From an uncultured Actinomycetes bacterium (lineage in GTDB: Bacteria > Actinomycetota > Actinomycetes > Mycobacteriales > Mycobacteriaceae): 58,354 nucleotides of DNA. Positions within the stretch are counted from its first letter, which is position 1. Each line of letters starts with the position of its first letter. A model generated the notes under the pieces. It worked only from the letters and a program-made list of their open reading frames with translations, made no database searches and was not told the DNA's origin. Of the stretch, positions 41,886 through 51,314 are shown piece after piece. A program made the position numbers and the translations under genes. The stretch covers positions 1 through 58,354 of the forward strand of contig CAIRCP010000178.1 in assembly GCA_903877095.1 (NCBI GenBank). Direction: 5' to 3'.

Positions 41886-43253
41886 TCAGCTATCCACAGG
41901 CCCGTCCGGACCGGACTCCATATCCTTCTCGAATTCGGCGATCGCCGCGTCGATGTCCAGGCTGCTGACGTCGCCGCCGATCACCCGGTCGATGAATCCG
42001 GCCGGCTCGTCGAGATCGGCCGACGATGGCAGCAGGTCGGGGTGCTGCCACACCGCATCGCGGGCGTCGATCCCGGCGGCCTCGGTCAGCCGCTCCCACA
42101 GCACCGCGGCCTCACGCATCTTGCGCGGGCGTAGTTCCAGACCCAACAGGGTGGCGAAGGTCTGCTCGGCCGGGCCGGCGGTGGCGCGCCGGCGGCGCAG
42201 CATCTCCGACAGCGCCGCGGTGCCGGGAATCCGGTCACCCAGTGCGGCGGTGACGACGGTGGCCACCCACCCCTCGACGAGCGCCAGCATGGTCTCCAGC
42301 CGCTCCAGCGCGGCGGTCTGCTCCGGGGTGGCCTTGGGCTCGAACATGCCTTGGGAGAGAAGCTCTTCCATCTTGGACGGATCCATCAGCATGGACGGGT
42401 CGATGCCGGAGGTCAGCTGCTCCATCCCGCTCATGTCGACTTTCATGCCCTTGGCATAGGCCTCCACCGCGCCCAGCAGTTGCCCCGACAGCCACGGCAC
42501 TCCGCTGAAAAGCCGGTGATGGGCCGCCTCCCGGGCGGCCAGGAAGGTGAGGATCTCGCTGCGCGGGTTGTCCAGGCCCGCGGAGATCTCCTCGATGGCG
42601 CCGGGCATCAGCGCGGCCACGCCCTTGGGGCCCAAGGGCAGCCCGATGTCGGTGGAGGTCAACACTTCTCGCGACAGCCGGCCCAGCGCCTGGCCCAACT
42701 GCGAGCCGAAGGCCATGCTGCCCATCTGGGTCATCATCGCCATCAGCGGCCCGGCCATCGCCGCCATCTCCGGCGGTCCGCCCTGCTCCAGGGTCGCCGA
42801 CCACATCGTCGACACCTGCTCGGCCATCGGTTCGCACAGCCGCTTCCAGGTCGGCAGGGTGTTGTCCACCCAGTCCTGCGGCGTCCACGCGGCGCTGCGG
42901 CCGGCGCCCGCCGGTAGCGCGGTGGCGCCGTCGAGCCAGGTGTCGGCCAGGTGCACCGCGTCGCCGACGGCTTTGGCGGTGGATTCCGACACCGGCGCGG
43001 TGAAGCCGATCGAGCTCGACGCCAGCTTGCGGGCCAGGTCGTAGTTCACCGCGCCGCTAGCGCCGCCGGCCATCGAGCTGCCGGCGCCGCTGAACATCTC
43101 GCCGAGCTTGCTGAAGATCTGCCCCAGGTCGCCGACGTTGAACTGCCCACCGCCGAACCCGAACGGGTCGGCGCCGGGCCCGTCGCCCCTGTCGCGTTTA
43201 TCGCCCTTGTCGGGGTCGTCGCCGTGGGAGAAACCAAAGGGCAGGTCAGGCAT
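41886..43253 (-). CDS. DUF2342/TIGR03624 zinc-dependent metalloprotease-like protein (Rv3195 type)
   Basis: 455 aa. Gly/Asp-rich N-terminus (HGDDPDKGDKRDRGDGPGAD), then the family core with FGSQLGQALGRLSREVL and the putative active-site region AAREAAHHRLFSGVPWLSGQL. Proteins of this family are annotated as hydrolases, but activity is unproven. I use ATG 43253 with a GAAGGAAT site upstream rather than the longer frame. Divergent from the PDZ-Lon protease gene across 73 bp, as in M. tuberculosis Rv3195-Rv3194c. Confidence 0.87.
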   Translation of the reverse strand: MPDLPFGFSHGDDPDKGDKRDRGDGPGADPFGFGGGQFNVGDLGQIFSKLGEMFSGAGSSMAGGASGAVNYDLARKLASSSIGFTAPVSESTAKAVGDAVHLADTWLDGATALPAGAGRSAAWTPQDWVDNTLPTWKRLCEPMAEQVSTMWSATLEQGGPPEMAAMAGPLMAMMTQMGSMAFGSQLGQALGRLSREVLTSTDIGLPLGPKGVAALMPGAIEEISAGLDNPRSEILTFLAAREAAHHRLFSGVPWLSGQLLGAVEAYAKGMKVDMSGMEQLTSGIDPSMLMDPSKMEELLSQGMFEPKATPEQTAALERLETMLALVEGWVATVVTAALGDRIPGTAALSEMLRRRRATAGPAEQTFATLLGLELRPRKMREAAVLWERLTEAAGIDARDAVWQHPDLLPSSADLDEPAGFIDRVIGGDVSSLDIDAAIAEFEKDMESGPDGPVDS

Positions 43254-43313
43254 TCCTTCACCGTACCGACCCGGACCGCGCTGCGAGCACAGCCTATGCA
43301 AACCTGCAACGTC

Positions 43314-43319
43314 TACCCT
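43314..43319 (+). promoter_or_regulatory. -10 box, leaderless start of the PDZ-Lon gene
   Basis: TACCCT followed by exactly 7 nt and GTG 43327. This selects the short start over the long upstream frame. Confidence 0.55.
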
Positions 43320-43326
43320 GTGTGGC

Positions 43327-44349
43327 GTGAACAGGCGGATTCTGACGCTGATGGTGGCGCTGCTGCCCATCGTGGTGTTCGGGGTGCTGCTGGCCGCTGT
43401 GCCGGTGCCCTATGTGGCGTTGGGGCCGGGCCCGACGTTCGACACTCTCGGCGAGTTCGAGGGCAAGCCGGTGGTGGCGATCGAGGGGACGCCGGTCAAG
43501 CCCACGTCCGGGCATCTGAACATGACGACGGTGTCCCAGCGCGACGGCCTGACGCTGGGCCAGGCGCTGGCCTTCTGGGCGTCGGGCAACGATCAGCTGG
43601 TTCCCCGCGACATGGTGTTCCCGCCGGAGAAGTCCCGCGACGACATCGAGAAGTCCCAGAACGCCGACTTCCAGCGCTCGGAGGACAACGCCGAGTACGC
43701 CGCGCTGAACTACCTGAAGTACCCCAAGGCCGTCACGGTGGAGCGCATCACCGACCCGGGGCCCTCGCAGGGCAAACTGCAGCCCGGCGACGCCATCGAC
43801 GCCGTCAACGGCACCAAAGTCAGCGATATCGCCGCGTTCACCGGGTTGATCAAGAAGACCAAGCCCGGCGATGAGGTCGTTCTCGACTACCGCCGCAAGA
43901 ACTCCCCGCCGGGCAACACCCGGATCACGTTGGGCAAAAACGACGACCGCGACTACGGCTACCTGGGCATCGCCGTGCAGGACGCCCCGTCAGCCCCGTT
44001 CGTCGTCGACTTCAACCTGGCCAACATCGGCGGGCCGTCGGCGGGGCTGATGTTCAGCCTGGCCGTTGTCGACAAACTCACCACCGGCGAACTCAACGGA
44101 GGGAAGTTCGTCGCGGGCACCGGCACCATCGGCCCCGACGGCGCAGTCGGCCCGATCGGCGGGATCACGCACAAGATGGTCACAGCCCAGGAAGCCGGGG
44201 CGACGGCGTTCCTGGTGCCGGCGGACAACTGCGACGAGGCCCGCACGGCGCCGGGCAACACCATGGCGCTCATCAAGGCCGAGTCGCTGAACCAGACCGT
44301 CGACGCCCTGAAGACATTGACCTCGGGTGCAGAGCCACCGCGGTGCTAG
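43327..44349 (+). CDS. Membrane-anchored PDZ-Lon serine protease (YlbL/Rv3194c type)
   Basis: 340 aa. An N-terminal membrane helix (residues 6-26) precedes a PDZ domain (about 130-200, GKLQPGDAIDAVNGTKV) and a Lon-type proteolytic domain with Ser-Lys dyad S238 (GGPSAGLMF) and K283 (GGITHKM). The catalytic domain should face the cell envelope. It is followed 83 bp later by the UPF0182 gene on the same strand, an arrangement kept across mycobacteria. Confidence 0.92.
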   Translation: MNRRILTLMVALLPIVVFGVLLAAVPVPYVALGPGPTFDTLGEFEGKPVVAIEGTPVKPTSGHLNMTTVSQRDGLTLGQALAFWASGNDQLVPRDMVFPPEKSRDDIEKSQNADFQRSEDNAEYAALNYLKYPKAVTVERITDPGPSQGKLQPGDAIDAVNGTKVSDIAAFTGLIKKTKPGDEVVLDYRRKNSPPGNTRITLGKNDDRDYGYLGIAVQDAPSAPFVVDFNLANIGGPSAGLMFSLAVVDKLTTGELNGGKFVAGTGTIGPDGAVGPIGGITHKMVTAQEAGATAFLVPADNCDEARTAPGNTMALIKAESLNQTVDALKTLTSGAEPPRC

Positions 44350-44384
44350 CCGTCAGGCGGCGGGCCGCCTGTGCGCTGACTGCG

Positions 44385-44390
44385 TAGAGT
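44385..44390 (+). promoter_or_regulatory. -10 box driving a leaderless mini-ORF
   Basis: TAGAGT is followed by exactly 7 nt and GTG 44398, the start of a 12-codon ORF that ends on the UPF0182 start codon. Confidence 0.5.
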
Positions 44391-44397
44391 TGGCCGC

Positions 44398-44436
44398 GTG
44401 CTTCGTGTAGACCAGGTTCGGGGACGTCGACAGTGA
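44398..44436 (+). CDS. Candidate leaderless upstream ORF (12 aa) coupled to the UPF0182 gene
   Basis: GTG 44398 to TGA 44434 encodes [12 protein letters not shown]. Its stop overlaps the GTG start of the next gene (GTGA at 44433-44436). The -10 box 7 nt upstream predicts transcription starting at this GTG. Such a layout would deliver ribosomes to the downstream start, which has no strong ribosome-binding site. Confidence 0.45.
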   Translation: MLRVDQVRGRRQ

Positions 44437-47408
44437 GCATCCGGCCGCCGGCCAGAATGCCCGGGCTGAACCGCCGCAGCCGCCTCATGCTCGGCATCGC
44501 CGTCGCGGTGCTGGCGGTGCTGCTGATCGGCCCGCGCTTCATCGACACCTACGTGGACTGGCTGTGGTTCGGTGAGCTGGGTTACCGCTCGGTGTTCACC
44601 ACAGTGCTGTTCACCAGGCTCATCGTGTTCATGGCCACCGCCCTGGTGGTGGGTGCCATCGTGTTCGCCGGCCTGGCGCTGGCCTACCGGACCCGGCCGG
44701 TGTTCGTGCCGACCAACGGACCCAACGATCCGGTGGCGCGCTACCGGACGGCGGTGATGAGCAAGCTGCGGCTGTTCAGCCTGGGCGTTCCCGCATTGGT
44801 CGGGCTGATGTCCGGCCTGGTGGCCCAGAGCTACTGGCCGCGGGTGCAGCTGTTCCTGCACGGCGGCGCCTTCGGCATCGCCGATCCGCAGTTCGGCAAG
44901 GATCTCGGGTTCTACGCCTTCCAATTGCCGTTCTTCCGGCTGGTGCTGAGCTTCCTGTTCGTCGCGCTGTTCCTGGCGTTCCTGGCGAACCTGATGACGC
45001 ACTACATCTTCGGCGGCATCCGGCTGGCCGCCGGGGTGGGCGCGGTCAGCCGTGCGGCCCGCGTCCAGCTGATCTCGCTGGTCGGGGTCATGGTCCTGCT
45101 CAAGGCGGCGGCCTACTGGCTGGATCGTTACGAACTGCTCAGCCACACCCGCACGGGCAAGCCGTTCACCGGGGCCGGCTACACCGACATCAACGCCGTG
45201 CTGCCGGCCAAGCTGATCCTGATGGCGATCGCGGTGATCTGCGCCGTCGCGGTGTTCTCCGCGCTGGTGCTGCGCGACCTGCGCATCCCGGCCATCGGCC
45301 TGGTGCTGCTGCTGGTCAGCTCGCTGATCATCGGCGCGGGCTGGCCGATGATCGTCGAGCAGTTCAGCGTCAAACCCAACGCCGCGCAGAAGGAGAGCGA
45401 GTTCATCTCGCGCAGCATCACCTCGACGCGAGACGCCTACGGCCTGACGCAGGACGTCGTCACCTACCGCGACTACACCGGCAACGCGCCGAACAACGCC
45501 GCCCAGGTGGCCGCGGACCGGTCCACCACCTCCAACATCCGGCTGCTCGATCCGACGATCATCAGTCCGGCGTTCACCCAGTTCCAGCAGGGCAAGAACT
45601 TCTACTACTTCCCCGATCAGCTGTCCATCGACCGCTACCAGAGTGCCGACGGATCCTTGCGCGACTTTGTGGTGGCCGCTCGCGAACTCAACCCGGCGCG
45701 GCTGATCGACAACCAGCGCGACTGGATCAACCGGCACAGCGTCTACACCCACGGCAACGGGTTCATCGCCTCCCCGGCGAACACCGTGCGCGGAATCGCC
45801 AACGACCCCAACCAGAACGGCGGCTACCCGGAGTTTCTGGCCAGCGTGGTCGGGGCCAACGGCGGCGTCGTCTCACCCGGGCCGGCGCCGCTGGACCAGC
45901 CGCGCATCTACTTCGGCCCGGTGATCGCCTCCGGCGCCGACGACTACGCCATCGTCGGCAAGAACGGCATCGACCGCGAGTACGACTACGAAACCAACAC
46001 CGAGACCAAGAACTACACCTACACCGGCGGCGGCGGGGTGTCGATCGGCAACTGGCTGGCCCGGTCGGTGTTCGCGGCCAAGTTCGCCGAGCGGAACTTC
46101 TTGTTCTCCAACGTGATCGGCTCGAATTCGAAGATCCTGTTCAACCGCGACCCGGCCGAGCGGGTCAAGGCGGTGGCGCCGTGGCTGACCACCGATTCGA
46201 CGGTGTACCCCGCGATCGTCAACAAGCGGATGGTGTGGATCCTCGATGGCTACACCACGCTGGACAACTATCCGTATTCCGAACTCACGTCGTTGAGTTC
46301 GGCGACGGCGGATTCCAACGAGGTCGCCGTCAACCGGCTGCTGCCGGACAAGAAGGTGTCCTACATCCGCAACTCGGTGAAGGCCACCGTCGACGCCTAC
46401 GACGGCACCGTCACCCTCTACGCCCAGGACGAGAAGGATCCCGTTCTTCAGGCGTGGATGAAGACCTTCCCCGGCACCATCAAGCCCAAGGGCGACATCA
46501 CTGCGGAACTCGCTGCGCACCTTCGCTATCCGGAGGACCTGTTCAAGGTGCAGCGGATGCTACTGGCCAAATACCACGTCGACGACCCGGTGACGTTCTT
46601 CTCCACCTCGGACTTCTGGGACGTGCCGCTGGACCCCAACCCGACCGCGTCGAGCTACCAGCCGCCGTACTACATCGTCGCCAAAGACCTTGCCAGGAAC
46701 AACAATTCGTCGAGCTTCCAGTTGACGACGGCGATGAACCGGTTCCGCCGGGACTTCCTGGCCGCCTACATCAGCGCCAGTTCCGACCCGGAGACCTACG
46801 GCAAGATCACCGTCCTGACGATTCCCGGTCAGGTCAACGGCCCGAAGCTGGCGTTCAACGCGATCAGCACCGACACTGCGGTGTCGCAGGACCTCGGTGT
46901 GATCGGCCGGGACAACCAGAACCGGATCCGGTGGGGCAACCTGCTGACCCTGCCGGTGGGGCAGGGCGGCCTGCTGTACGTGGCGCCGGTGTACGCCTCA
47001 CCGGGGGCTTCCGATGCCGCGTCGTCGTACCCGCGTCTGATCCGGGTGGCGATGTTGTACAACGACAAGGTCGGCTACGGGCCGACGGTCAGCCAGGCGC
47101 TCGACGGCATCTTCGGCGCCGGGGCGGGTGCGACGGCGACCGGTCCGGCCCCGACGCCGGGGCAGCCGGCCGCCAAGCCCGGCGCCGACGGAGTGCCGGC
47201 TCAGGTCGCCGAGGTGCCCACCCCGCCGGTTGCGGTGCTGCCGCCGGGTGGGGGGTCGCTCTCGCCGGCCAAGACGGCGGCGTTGCAGGAAATTCAGTCG
47301 GCTCTCGGCGCGGTGCGCGACGCCCAGCGTGGCGGCAACTTCGCGGCGTACGGCGCCGCGCTGCAACGCCTCGACGAAGCTATGAACAAGTTCGACGCCG
47401 CCAAGTAG
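44433..47408 (+). CDS. UPF0182 family large membrane protein (Rv3193c type)
   Basis: 991 aa. Seven N-terminal transmembrane helices (the first at about residues 18-38, the last near 285-305) precede a large extracytoplasmic domain with the family blocks [34 protein letters not shown] and SWLARSxF-like strands. The C-terminus is a Pro/Ala-rich linker and an acidic helix ending MNKFDAAK. Function is unknown; the family is widespread in actinobacteria and cyanobacteria. GTG 44433 overlaps the stop of a 12-aa upstream ORF. Confidence 0.92.
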   Translation: MSIRPPARMPGLNRRSRLMLGIAVAVLAVLLIGPRFIDTYVDWLWFGELGYRSVFTTVLFTRLIVFMATALVVGAIVFAGLALAYRTRPVFVPTNGPNDPVARYRTAVMSKLRLFSLGVPALVGLMSGLVAQSYWPRVQLFLHGGAFGIADPQFGKDLGFYAFQLPFFRLVLSFLFVALFLAFLANLMTHYIFGGIRLAAGVGAVSRAARVQLISLVGVMVLLKAAAYWLDRYELLSHTRTGKPFTGAGYTDINAVLPAKLILMAIAVICAVAVFSALVLRDLRIPAIGLVLLLVSSLIIGAGWPMIVEQFSVKPNAAQKESEFISRSITSTRDAYGLTQDVVTYRDYTGNAPNNAAQVAADRSTTSNIRLLDPTIISPAFTQFQQGKNFYYFPDQLSIDRYQSADGSLRDFVVAARELNPARLIDNQRDWINRHSVYTHGNGFIASPANTVRGIANDPNQNGGYPEFLASVVGANGGVVSPGPAPLDQPRIYFGPVIASGADDYAIVGKNGIDREYDYETNTETKNYTYTGGGGVSIGNWLARSVFAAKFAERNFLFSNVIGSNSKILFNRDPAERVKAVAPWLTTDSTVYPAIVNKRMVWILDGYTTLDNYPYSELTSLSSATADSNEVAVNRLLPDKKVSYIRNSVKATVDAYDGTVTLYAQDEKDPVLQAWMKTFPGTIKPKGDITAELAAHLRYPEDLFKVQRMLLAKYHVDDPVTFFSTSDFWDVPLDPNPTASSYQPPYYIVAKDLARNNNSSSFQLTTAMNRFRRDFLAAYISASSDPETYGKITVLTIPGQVNGPKLAFNAISTDTAVSQDLGVIGRDNQNRIRWGNLLTLPVGQGGLLYVAPVYASPGASDAASSYPRLIRVAMLYNDKVGYGPTVSQALDGIFGAGAGATATGPAPTPGQPAAKPGADGVPAQVAEVPTPPVAVLPPGGGSLSPAKTAALQEIQSALGAVRDAQRGGNFAAYGAALQRLDEAMNKFDAAK

Positions 47409-47452
47409 TTCCTGACTGGCGCTGTCCCGGCGCTGCTGTTACACGTGATCCC

Positions 47453-47737
47453 ATGTCGTTTCGGGTGATCATCGAGGATCTGGTTGCCTCTGCTCTCGCG
47501 GTCACCGGGCACGGCGAGGATCTGGCCTCCGCGCACAGTGCCGCCGACGGTCGGTTGGAGGATGCGCAGTCCGGCTGGCAGGGGCGCTCGGCGGTTGCGC
47601 TGACGGCCCTGGCGGCGCGGTGGGCTGCGGAGAGCCTTTCCTGGGCGGCGCAGATGGGCGGCCACGCGGATCGGCTGCAGGATTGCGCGCGGCAGTTCTG
47701 GGCGCAGGACCAGGGCGGGTCCGACGCGCTCAGCTGA
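47453..47737 (+). CDS. WXG100-like small protein
   Basis: 94 aa, all helical, with W42-Q43-G44 (QSGWQGRSA) in the turn position of WXG100 proteins and the right total length. WXG100 proteins form helical-hairpin dimers that are exported by type VII (ESX) systems. It ends 63 bp before a hydrolase gene that has its own WxG motif, so the two may be partners. No ESX structural genes are in the window. Confidence 0.75.
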   Translation: MSFRVIIEDLVASALAVTGHGEDLASAHSAADGRLEDAQSGWQGRSAVALTALAARWAAESLSWAAQMGGHADRLQDCARQFWAQDQGGSDALS

Positions 47738-47800
47738 GTGTCTCAACAGCTCGCCCGAAACCGACTGGCGCACTGCGATTCCCACTGTTACCCATCCCTC

Positions 47801-49492
47801 ATGACGTTGACCGTCGAACAGATCGACCACTGGAACGCGCGCGCGGTCCGGGAAGTCGCTGACGCCGCGCGCAGCCGGGCGAAGGCGGCCCGCGACGCGG
47901 CCGAGGGACTGGCCGGGCTGCCGTGCTTGACCAGCTGGGGCGGACGGGCCGCCACCGCCGCCCGGGACGCCATCGCGCGGACCCGCCGGGAACTCGACGC
48001 CCACGCCGCCGAAGCCACCAGGGTCGCCGACGCCGCGGAGCGGGCCGCCGACAGCATCGAGGACGTCCACGCCGATCTGAGGTTCCTGCGGATCGAAGCC
48101 GCCGTGCTGGGGCTGCAGATCGACGCTTCGGTCAACCGGATCATCCCGCTGCCCGGCAGTGCGCTGCCCGCCGTCCTCCAGCTGATCGCTCTGCCGGTAC
48201 TGCAGATTCGGCTCAATCACATTGTCCAGCAGGCCGATTCGGTTGACGACGAGCTGTCCGCCGCGGTGGCACTCGGGGGGCCGTCGGCACCGGCGGCGCC
48301 GCTCGGCACATCCCCGCCGGAGGACCCGGCGCAATTCCACGACTTCTGGCGGTCCCTGTCCCGCCGGCAGCGCGATCAGCTGTACCGGCGCGACCGAAGC
48401 ATCGGCAACCACCCCGGCATGCCGGTGGGCACCGACGCCGATCCGGGCAGCGACCACTACAACCGGCGGCATCTGGCCGAGGACCTGGTGTCGGCGCGTC
48501 AGAGCGGGGCGGAAGACCTGCCGGACCTGGAGGCCCTGGACGAGTCGCTGAACGACCGCGAGCACCAACTGATGCTCTACGACGCGAGCGGCGATCAGGT
48601 GCACGCCGCCGTCGCCGTCGGCAACCCCGACACCGCCACCCACGTCTGCGTCACCGTCCCCGGCCTGAACACCACCGTGCGCGGCGACATGCGCGGGATG
48701 GTCAGCCAGGCCGGTGCGCTGCGCCGGGAGTCGTTGCGGCAGTTGACTGATGCCGGCAAGCCGGGGGAGGACGTCGCGGCCGTCGCCTGGATCGGCTACG
48801 ACACTCCGCAGGTCCCGGGCCTGGACGGGCTCAACCCGGTATCGCTGGCCCGCTCGGAACTGGGCGCCTACCGGGTGACCCACGACGACGCCGCCAAGGC
48901 CGGCGCGGTGAAGCTGGCCCGGTTTTACGGCGGGATCACCGCCGCCCACGGCGGAAAGCCACTGAACCTGACCGCCATCGGGCATTCCTACGGATCGCTG
49001 ACCACCAGCCTGGCGCTGCAGCAGCCCGGGGCACGCGGGGTGAGCACCGCGATCTTCTACGGATCGCCAGGCGTCGAGGCCGCAACGCCCGCGCAATTGG
49101 GGCTGCGCCCCGGGCACGGGTTCGTCATGCAGACTCCCGACGACATCATCGCGTGGCGCAACGACGCGCCGCCGATCCTGCGGGCCGCCGCGGTCGCCAT
49201 CCCCGGGCCGTTCGACGATGCGCTGCTGCGGGTTTCCGATCTCACCGGCACCGTCGACTTCGGCCCGAACCCGGCGACCAACCCCAACTTCGTCCGCCTG
49301 GAGACCGGGCCGGCCGTCGTCGTCGAGTCCAATGGCGGGGTGCTGCGGTTCGACGGGGCGTCGGGCCACGGGCAGTACCCCGAGACCGGGTCGACGGTCG
49401 GGCCCGACGGGCAACCGCTGCTGCGGACGCCGGGCTACAACATCGCCGCCGTGGTGGCCGGGCTCAGCGACCGGGCCGTCCGCGGGGACTAA
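47801..49492 (+). CDS. WXG-like helical domain fused to DUF1023 alpha/beta hydrolase
   Basis: 563 aa. The first roughly 110 residues are helical with W46-G47-G48 (TSWGGRAA), followed by a helical linker. The DUF1023 alpha/beta hydrolase has the nucleophile S396 in AIGHSYGSLTTS. A middle region (FWRSLSRRQRDQLYRRD) is typical of actinobacterial proteins of this class. It resembles type VII substrates or effectors that carry a C-terminal enzyme. ATG 47801 is preferred over the upstream frame. Its last 29 bp overlap the convergent TetR gene. Confidence 0.8.
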   Translation: MTLTVEQIDHWNARAVREVADAARSRAKAARDAAEGLAGLPCLTSWGGRAATAARDAIARTRRELDAHAAEATRVADAAERAADSIEDVHADLRFLRIEAAVLGLQIDASVNRIIPLPGSALPAVLQLIALPVLQIRLNHIVQQADSVDDELSAAVALGGPSAPAAPLGTSPPEDPAQFHDFWRSLSRRQRDQLYRRDRSIGNHPGMPVGTDADPGSDHYNRRHLAEDLVSARQSGAEDLPDLEALDESLNDREHQLMLYDASGDQVHAAVAVGNPDTATHVCVTVPGLNTTVRGDMRGMVSQAGALRRESLRQLTDAGKPGEDVAAVAWIGYDTPQVPGLDGLNPVSLARSELGAYRVTHDDAAKAGAVKLARFYGGITAAHGGKPLNLTAIGHSYGSLTTSLALQQPGARGVSTAIFYGSPGVEAATPAQLGLRPGHGFVMQTPDDIIAWRNDAPPILRAAAVAIPGPFDDALLRVSDLTGTVDFGPNPATNPNFVRLETGPAVVVESNGGVLRFDGASGHGQYPETGSTVGPDGQPLLRTPGYNIAAVVAGLSDRAVRGD

Positions 49493-50042
49493 CGGCGATC
49501 CGGGGGACGACGAACTCCGCCAGCATGGCCCGCTCCTCGTCGGCGTCGCGGCCCGGCACGGTGAGAAACGACGTCAGGACCCGCACCAGCCAGCGGGCCT
49601 GCCGTTCGGCCGCGGCGGTGTCGCGTGGGTCCATGGCGAGCAGGAATCCGGCCGTCATCGCCTGCACGATCTCGGAGTCCTCGGCGGCCTGCGCACCGAT
49701 CGGGGTGCGGGTGAACCACGCTGCCAGCGCGGGGTTTTCACGCACCAGGCGCAACGCATGGGTGAGCGCTGCGAGCAGCTTGTCGCGGGGGTCGTCGACT
49801 CGTGCGACCAGGTCGGCGATCTGCCGGTTGACGTCGCGCGCGTGCCGGTGGACGTAGGCGGTGTGCAGCGCCTCGCGGCTGGGGTAGTAGCGGTACAGCG
49901 TGGCCCGCGAGCAACCCGCCGCCCGCGCGATGTCGTTCATCCCGACGGCCTCCACGCCCCTATCCGCGAACAGTTCCGCGGCAGCCTCCAGGATGCGGTC
50001 ACACGCCGCCTCGGTTCGCTTCTCGCCCAGCCAGTCGGGCAC
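49464..50042 (-). CDS. TetR-family regulator C, cotranscribed with a P450
   Basis: 192 aa. The helix-turn-helix is RILEAAAELFADRGVEAVGMNDIARAAGCSRATLYRYYPSREALHTA. GTG 50042 lies 1 nt after the P450 stop codon, so the genes are one operon and the regulator probably acts on the P450 promoter. The C-terminal domain binds an unknown ligand, perhaps the P450 substrate. Confidence 0.88.
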   Translation of the reverse strand: MPDWLGEKRTEAACDRILEAAAELFADRGVEAVGMNDIARAAGCSRATLYRYYPSREALHTAYVHRHARDVNRQIADLVARVDDPRDKLLAALTHALRLVRENPALAAWFTRTPIGAQAAEDSEIVQAMTAGFLLAMDPRDTAAAERQARWLVRVLTSFLTVPGRDADEERAMLAEFVVPRIAVSPRGRPGR

Positions 50043-50043
50043 G

Positions 50044-51249
50044 TCAGCCGCCGATCCGGATCGGCACCGACAGCGGCCGTCGCACGTAATTGCCCCCCGC
50101 CCAGGTGATTCCGGCTTCGTCGACCTCGAAGTCCGGGCAGCGCTGGAGGAGTTCGGTCAGCGCCACCCGGGACTGCATCCGGGCGGCGGCCGCGCCCAGG
50201 CAATGATGCGCCCCGTGGCTGAAGGTCAGGATGTTACGCGGGCGCCGGGTGACGTCGAGGTCGGCGGCGTCGGGGCCGTAGGCGCGCTCGTCGCGGTTGG
50301 CCGAGCCGTACAGCAGTAGCACCTTGCGCCCGGCCGGGATGGTGGTGTCGTGGATGGTGACGTCGCGGGTGGTGGTGCGGGCCAGACCCTGCACCGGGGA
50401 GGTCAGCCGCAGGAACTCCTCGACCGCGTCGGGAATCAGGCCGGGGTCGTCGATCAGCAGGCGTCTCTGGTCGGGGTTGCGGTACAGCAATTGCACTGCG
50501 CCGCCGAGCAATCCGGTGGTGGTGTCGTTGCCGCCGGTGACCATGGTGAAGGTGAACGCGAGGATCGACAGCGTGCCTTTAATGTCACCGTCGGCGCCCA
50601 CCCCGGCGGCCACCAGGTGGGAGACGACGTCGTCGGCCGGGTCGCGGCGCCGGCGTTCGATGAGGTGGGTGAAATAGCCGGTCATGCCGAGCAGTGCATC
50701 AGTGGCGCCGGCCAGGCCGCCGGGTTCGGTGGACGCGGCGACGATGGCTTGGGTCCAGCCGTCGAACTGCTGCCGGTCCTGTTCGGGCACGCCCAGATAG
50801 TGCGCAACGACGAGGGAGGGCAACGGCTTGAACAACTCCGCGACGATGTCCCCGCAGCCGGCCGCCCGCAAGCGCTCCACGCGCTCGACGACGAACTCGC
50901 GCACCGCCGGCTCCACCGCCTCGACCTGACGCGGAGTGAACCCACGTGACACCAGCTTGCGGAACTCGGTGTGCGCGGGCGGGTCCTGCATCACCATCGG
51001 CGGATTGTTCTGCAGGCCAAGGAGTTCCAGCTCGCCGTAGGTGACGGTCAGGCCCTGGGCGGAGGAGAACGTCTCGTGGTCGCGGGCGGCGGCCCAGATG
51101 TCCTGGTGTCTGGACAGCACCCAGTAGTCGTCGGGGGCGACGTGCTGCACCGGGTCGTGGTCGCGCAGGGCCGCGTACATCGGCCACGGATCAGCCCAGG
51201 TCTCACCCGCACGAAGCTGGAACCGTGGGTGAGACAACTCGAATCCCAT
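50044..51249 (-). CDS. Cytochrome P450
   Basis: 401 aa soluble bacterial P450. I-helix motif VTGGNDTTTG, ExxR in EEFLR, and the haem ligand loop FSHGAHHCLG with the Cys thiolate. The N-terminus (LSHPRFQLRAGETWADPWPMY) resembles the mycobacterial P450s that act on steroids or lipids, but I cannot assign a CYP number. ATG 51249 is set by a strong promoter with -10 box 6 nt upstream. The electron-transfer partners (ferredoxin) are not adjacent. Confidence 0.92.
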   Translation of the reverse strand: MGFELSHPRFQLRAGETWADPWPMYAALRDHDPVQHVAPDDYWVLSRHQDIWAAARDHETFSSAQGLTVTYGELELLGLQNNPPMVMQDPPAHTEFRKLVSRGFTPRQVEAVEPAVREFVVERVERLRAAGCGDIVAELFKPLPSLVVAHYLGVPEQDRQQFDGWTQAIVAASTEPGGLAGATDALLGMTGYFTHLIERRRRDPADDVVSHLVAAGVGADGDIKGTLSILAFTFTMVTGGNDTTTGLLGGAVQLLYRNPDQRRLLIDDPGLIPDAVEEFLRLTSPVQGLARTTTRDVTIHDTTIPAGRKVLLLYGSANRDERAYGPDAADLDVTRRPRNILTFSHGAHHCLGAAAARMQSRVALTELLQRCPDFEVDEAGITWAGGNYVRRPLSVPIRIGG

Positions 51250-51284
51250 GTCTCATATCTAGAACTTCTGGCGATTCATGTCAA
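51230..51284 (-). promoter_or_regulatory. P450-tetR promoter with overlapping inverted repeats
   Basis: On the minus strand TTGACA (51279-51284), 17 bp, then TAGATA (51256-51261), 6 nt before the ATG: a near-consensus leaderless promoter. AGAACTTCT (51261-51269), a 9-bp palindrome, lies in the spacer. TGAGACA/TGTCTCA (51230-51236, 51249-51255) surround the start codon. Either could bind TetR regulator C. Confidence 0.65.
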
Positions 51285-51314
51285 CCCTGGTGTTTCCTCG
51301 CCTACGGTTTGCAC

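Noticed and set aside
40714..42459. 581-codon open frame on the plus strand
   Set aside because: Arg/Gln/Pro-rich composition, antisense to the ThiF/TOMM-like gene and part of the DUF2342 gene; a high-GC shadow.
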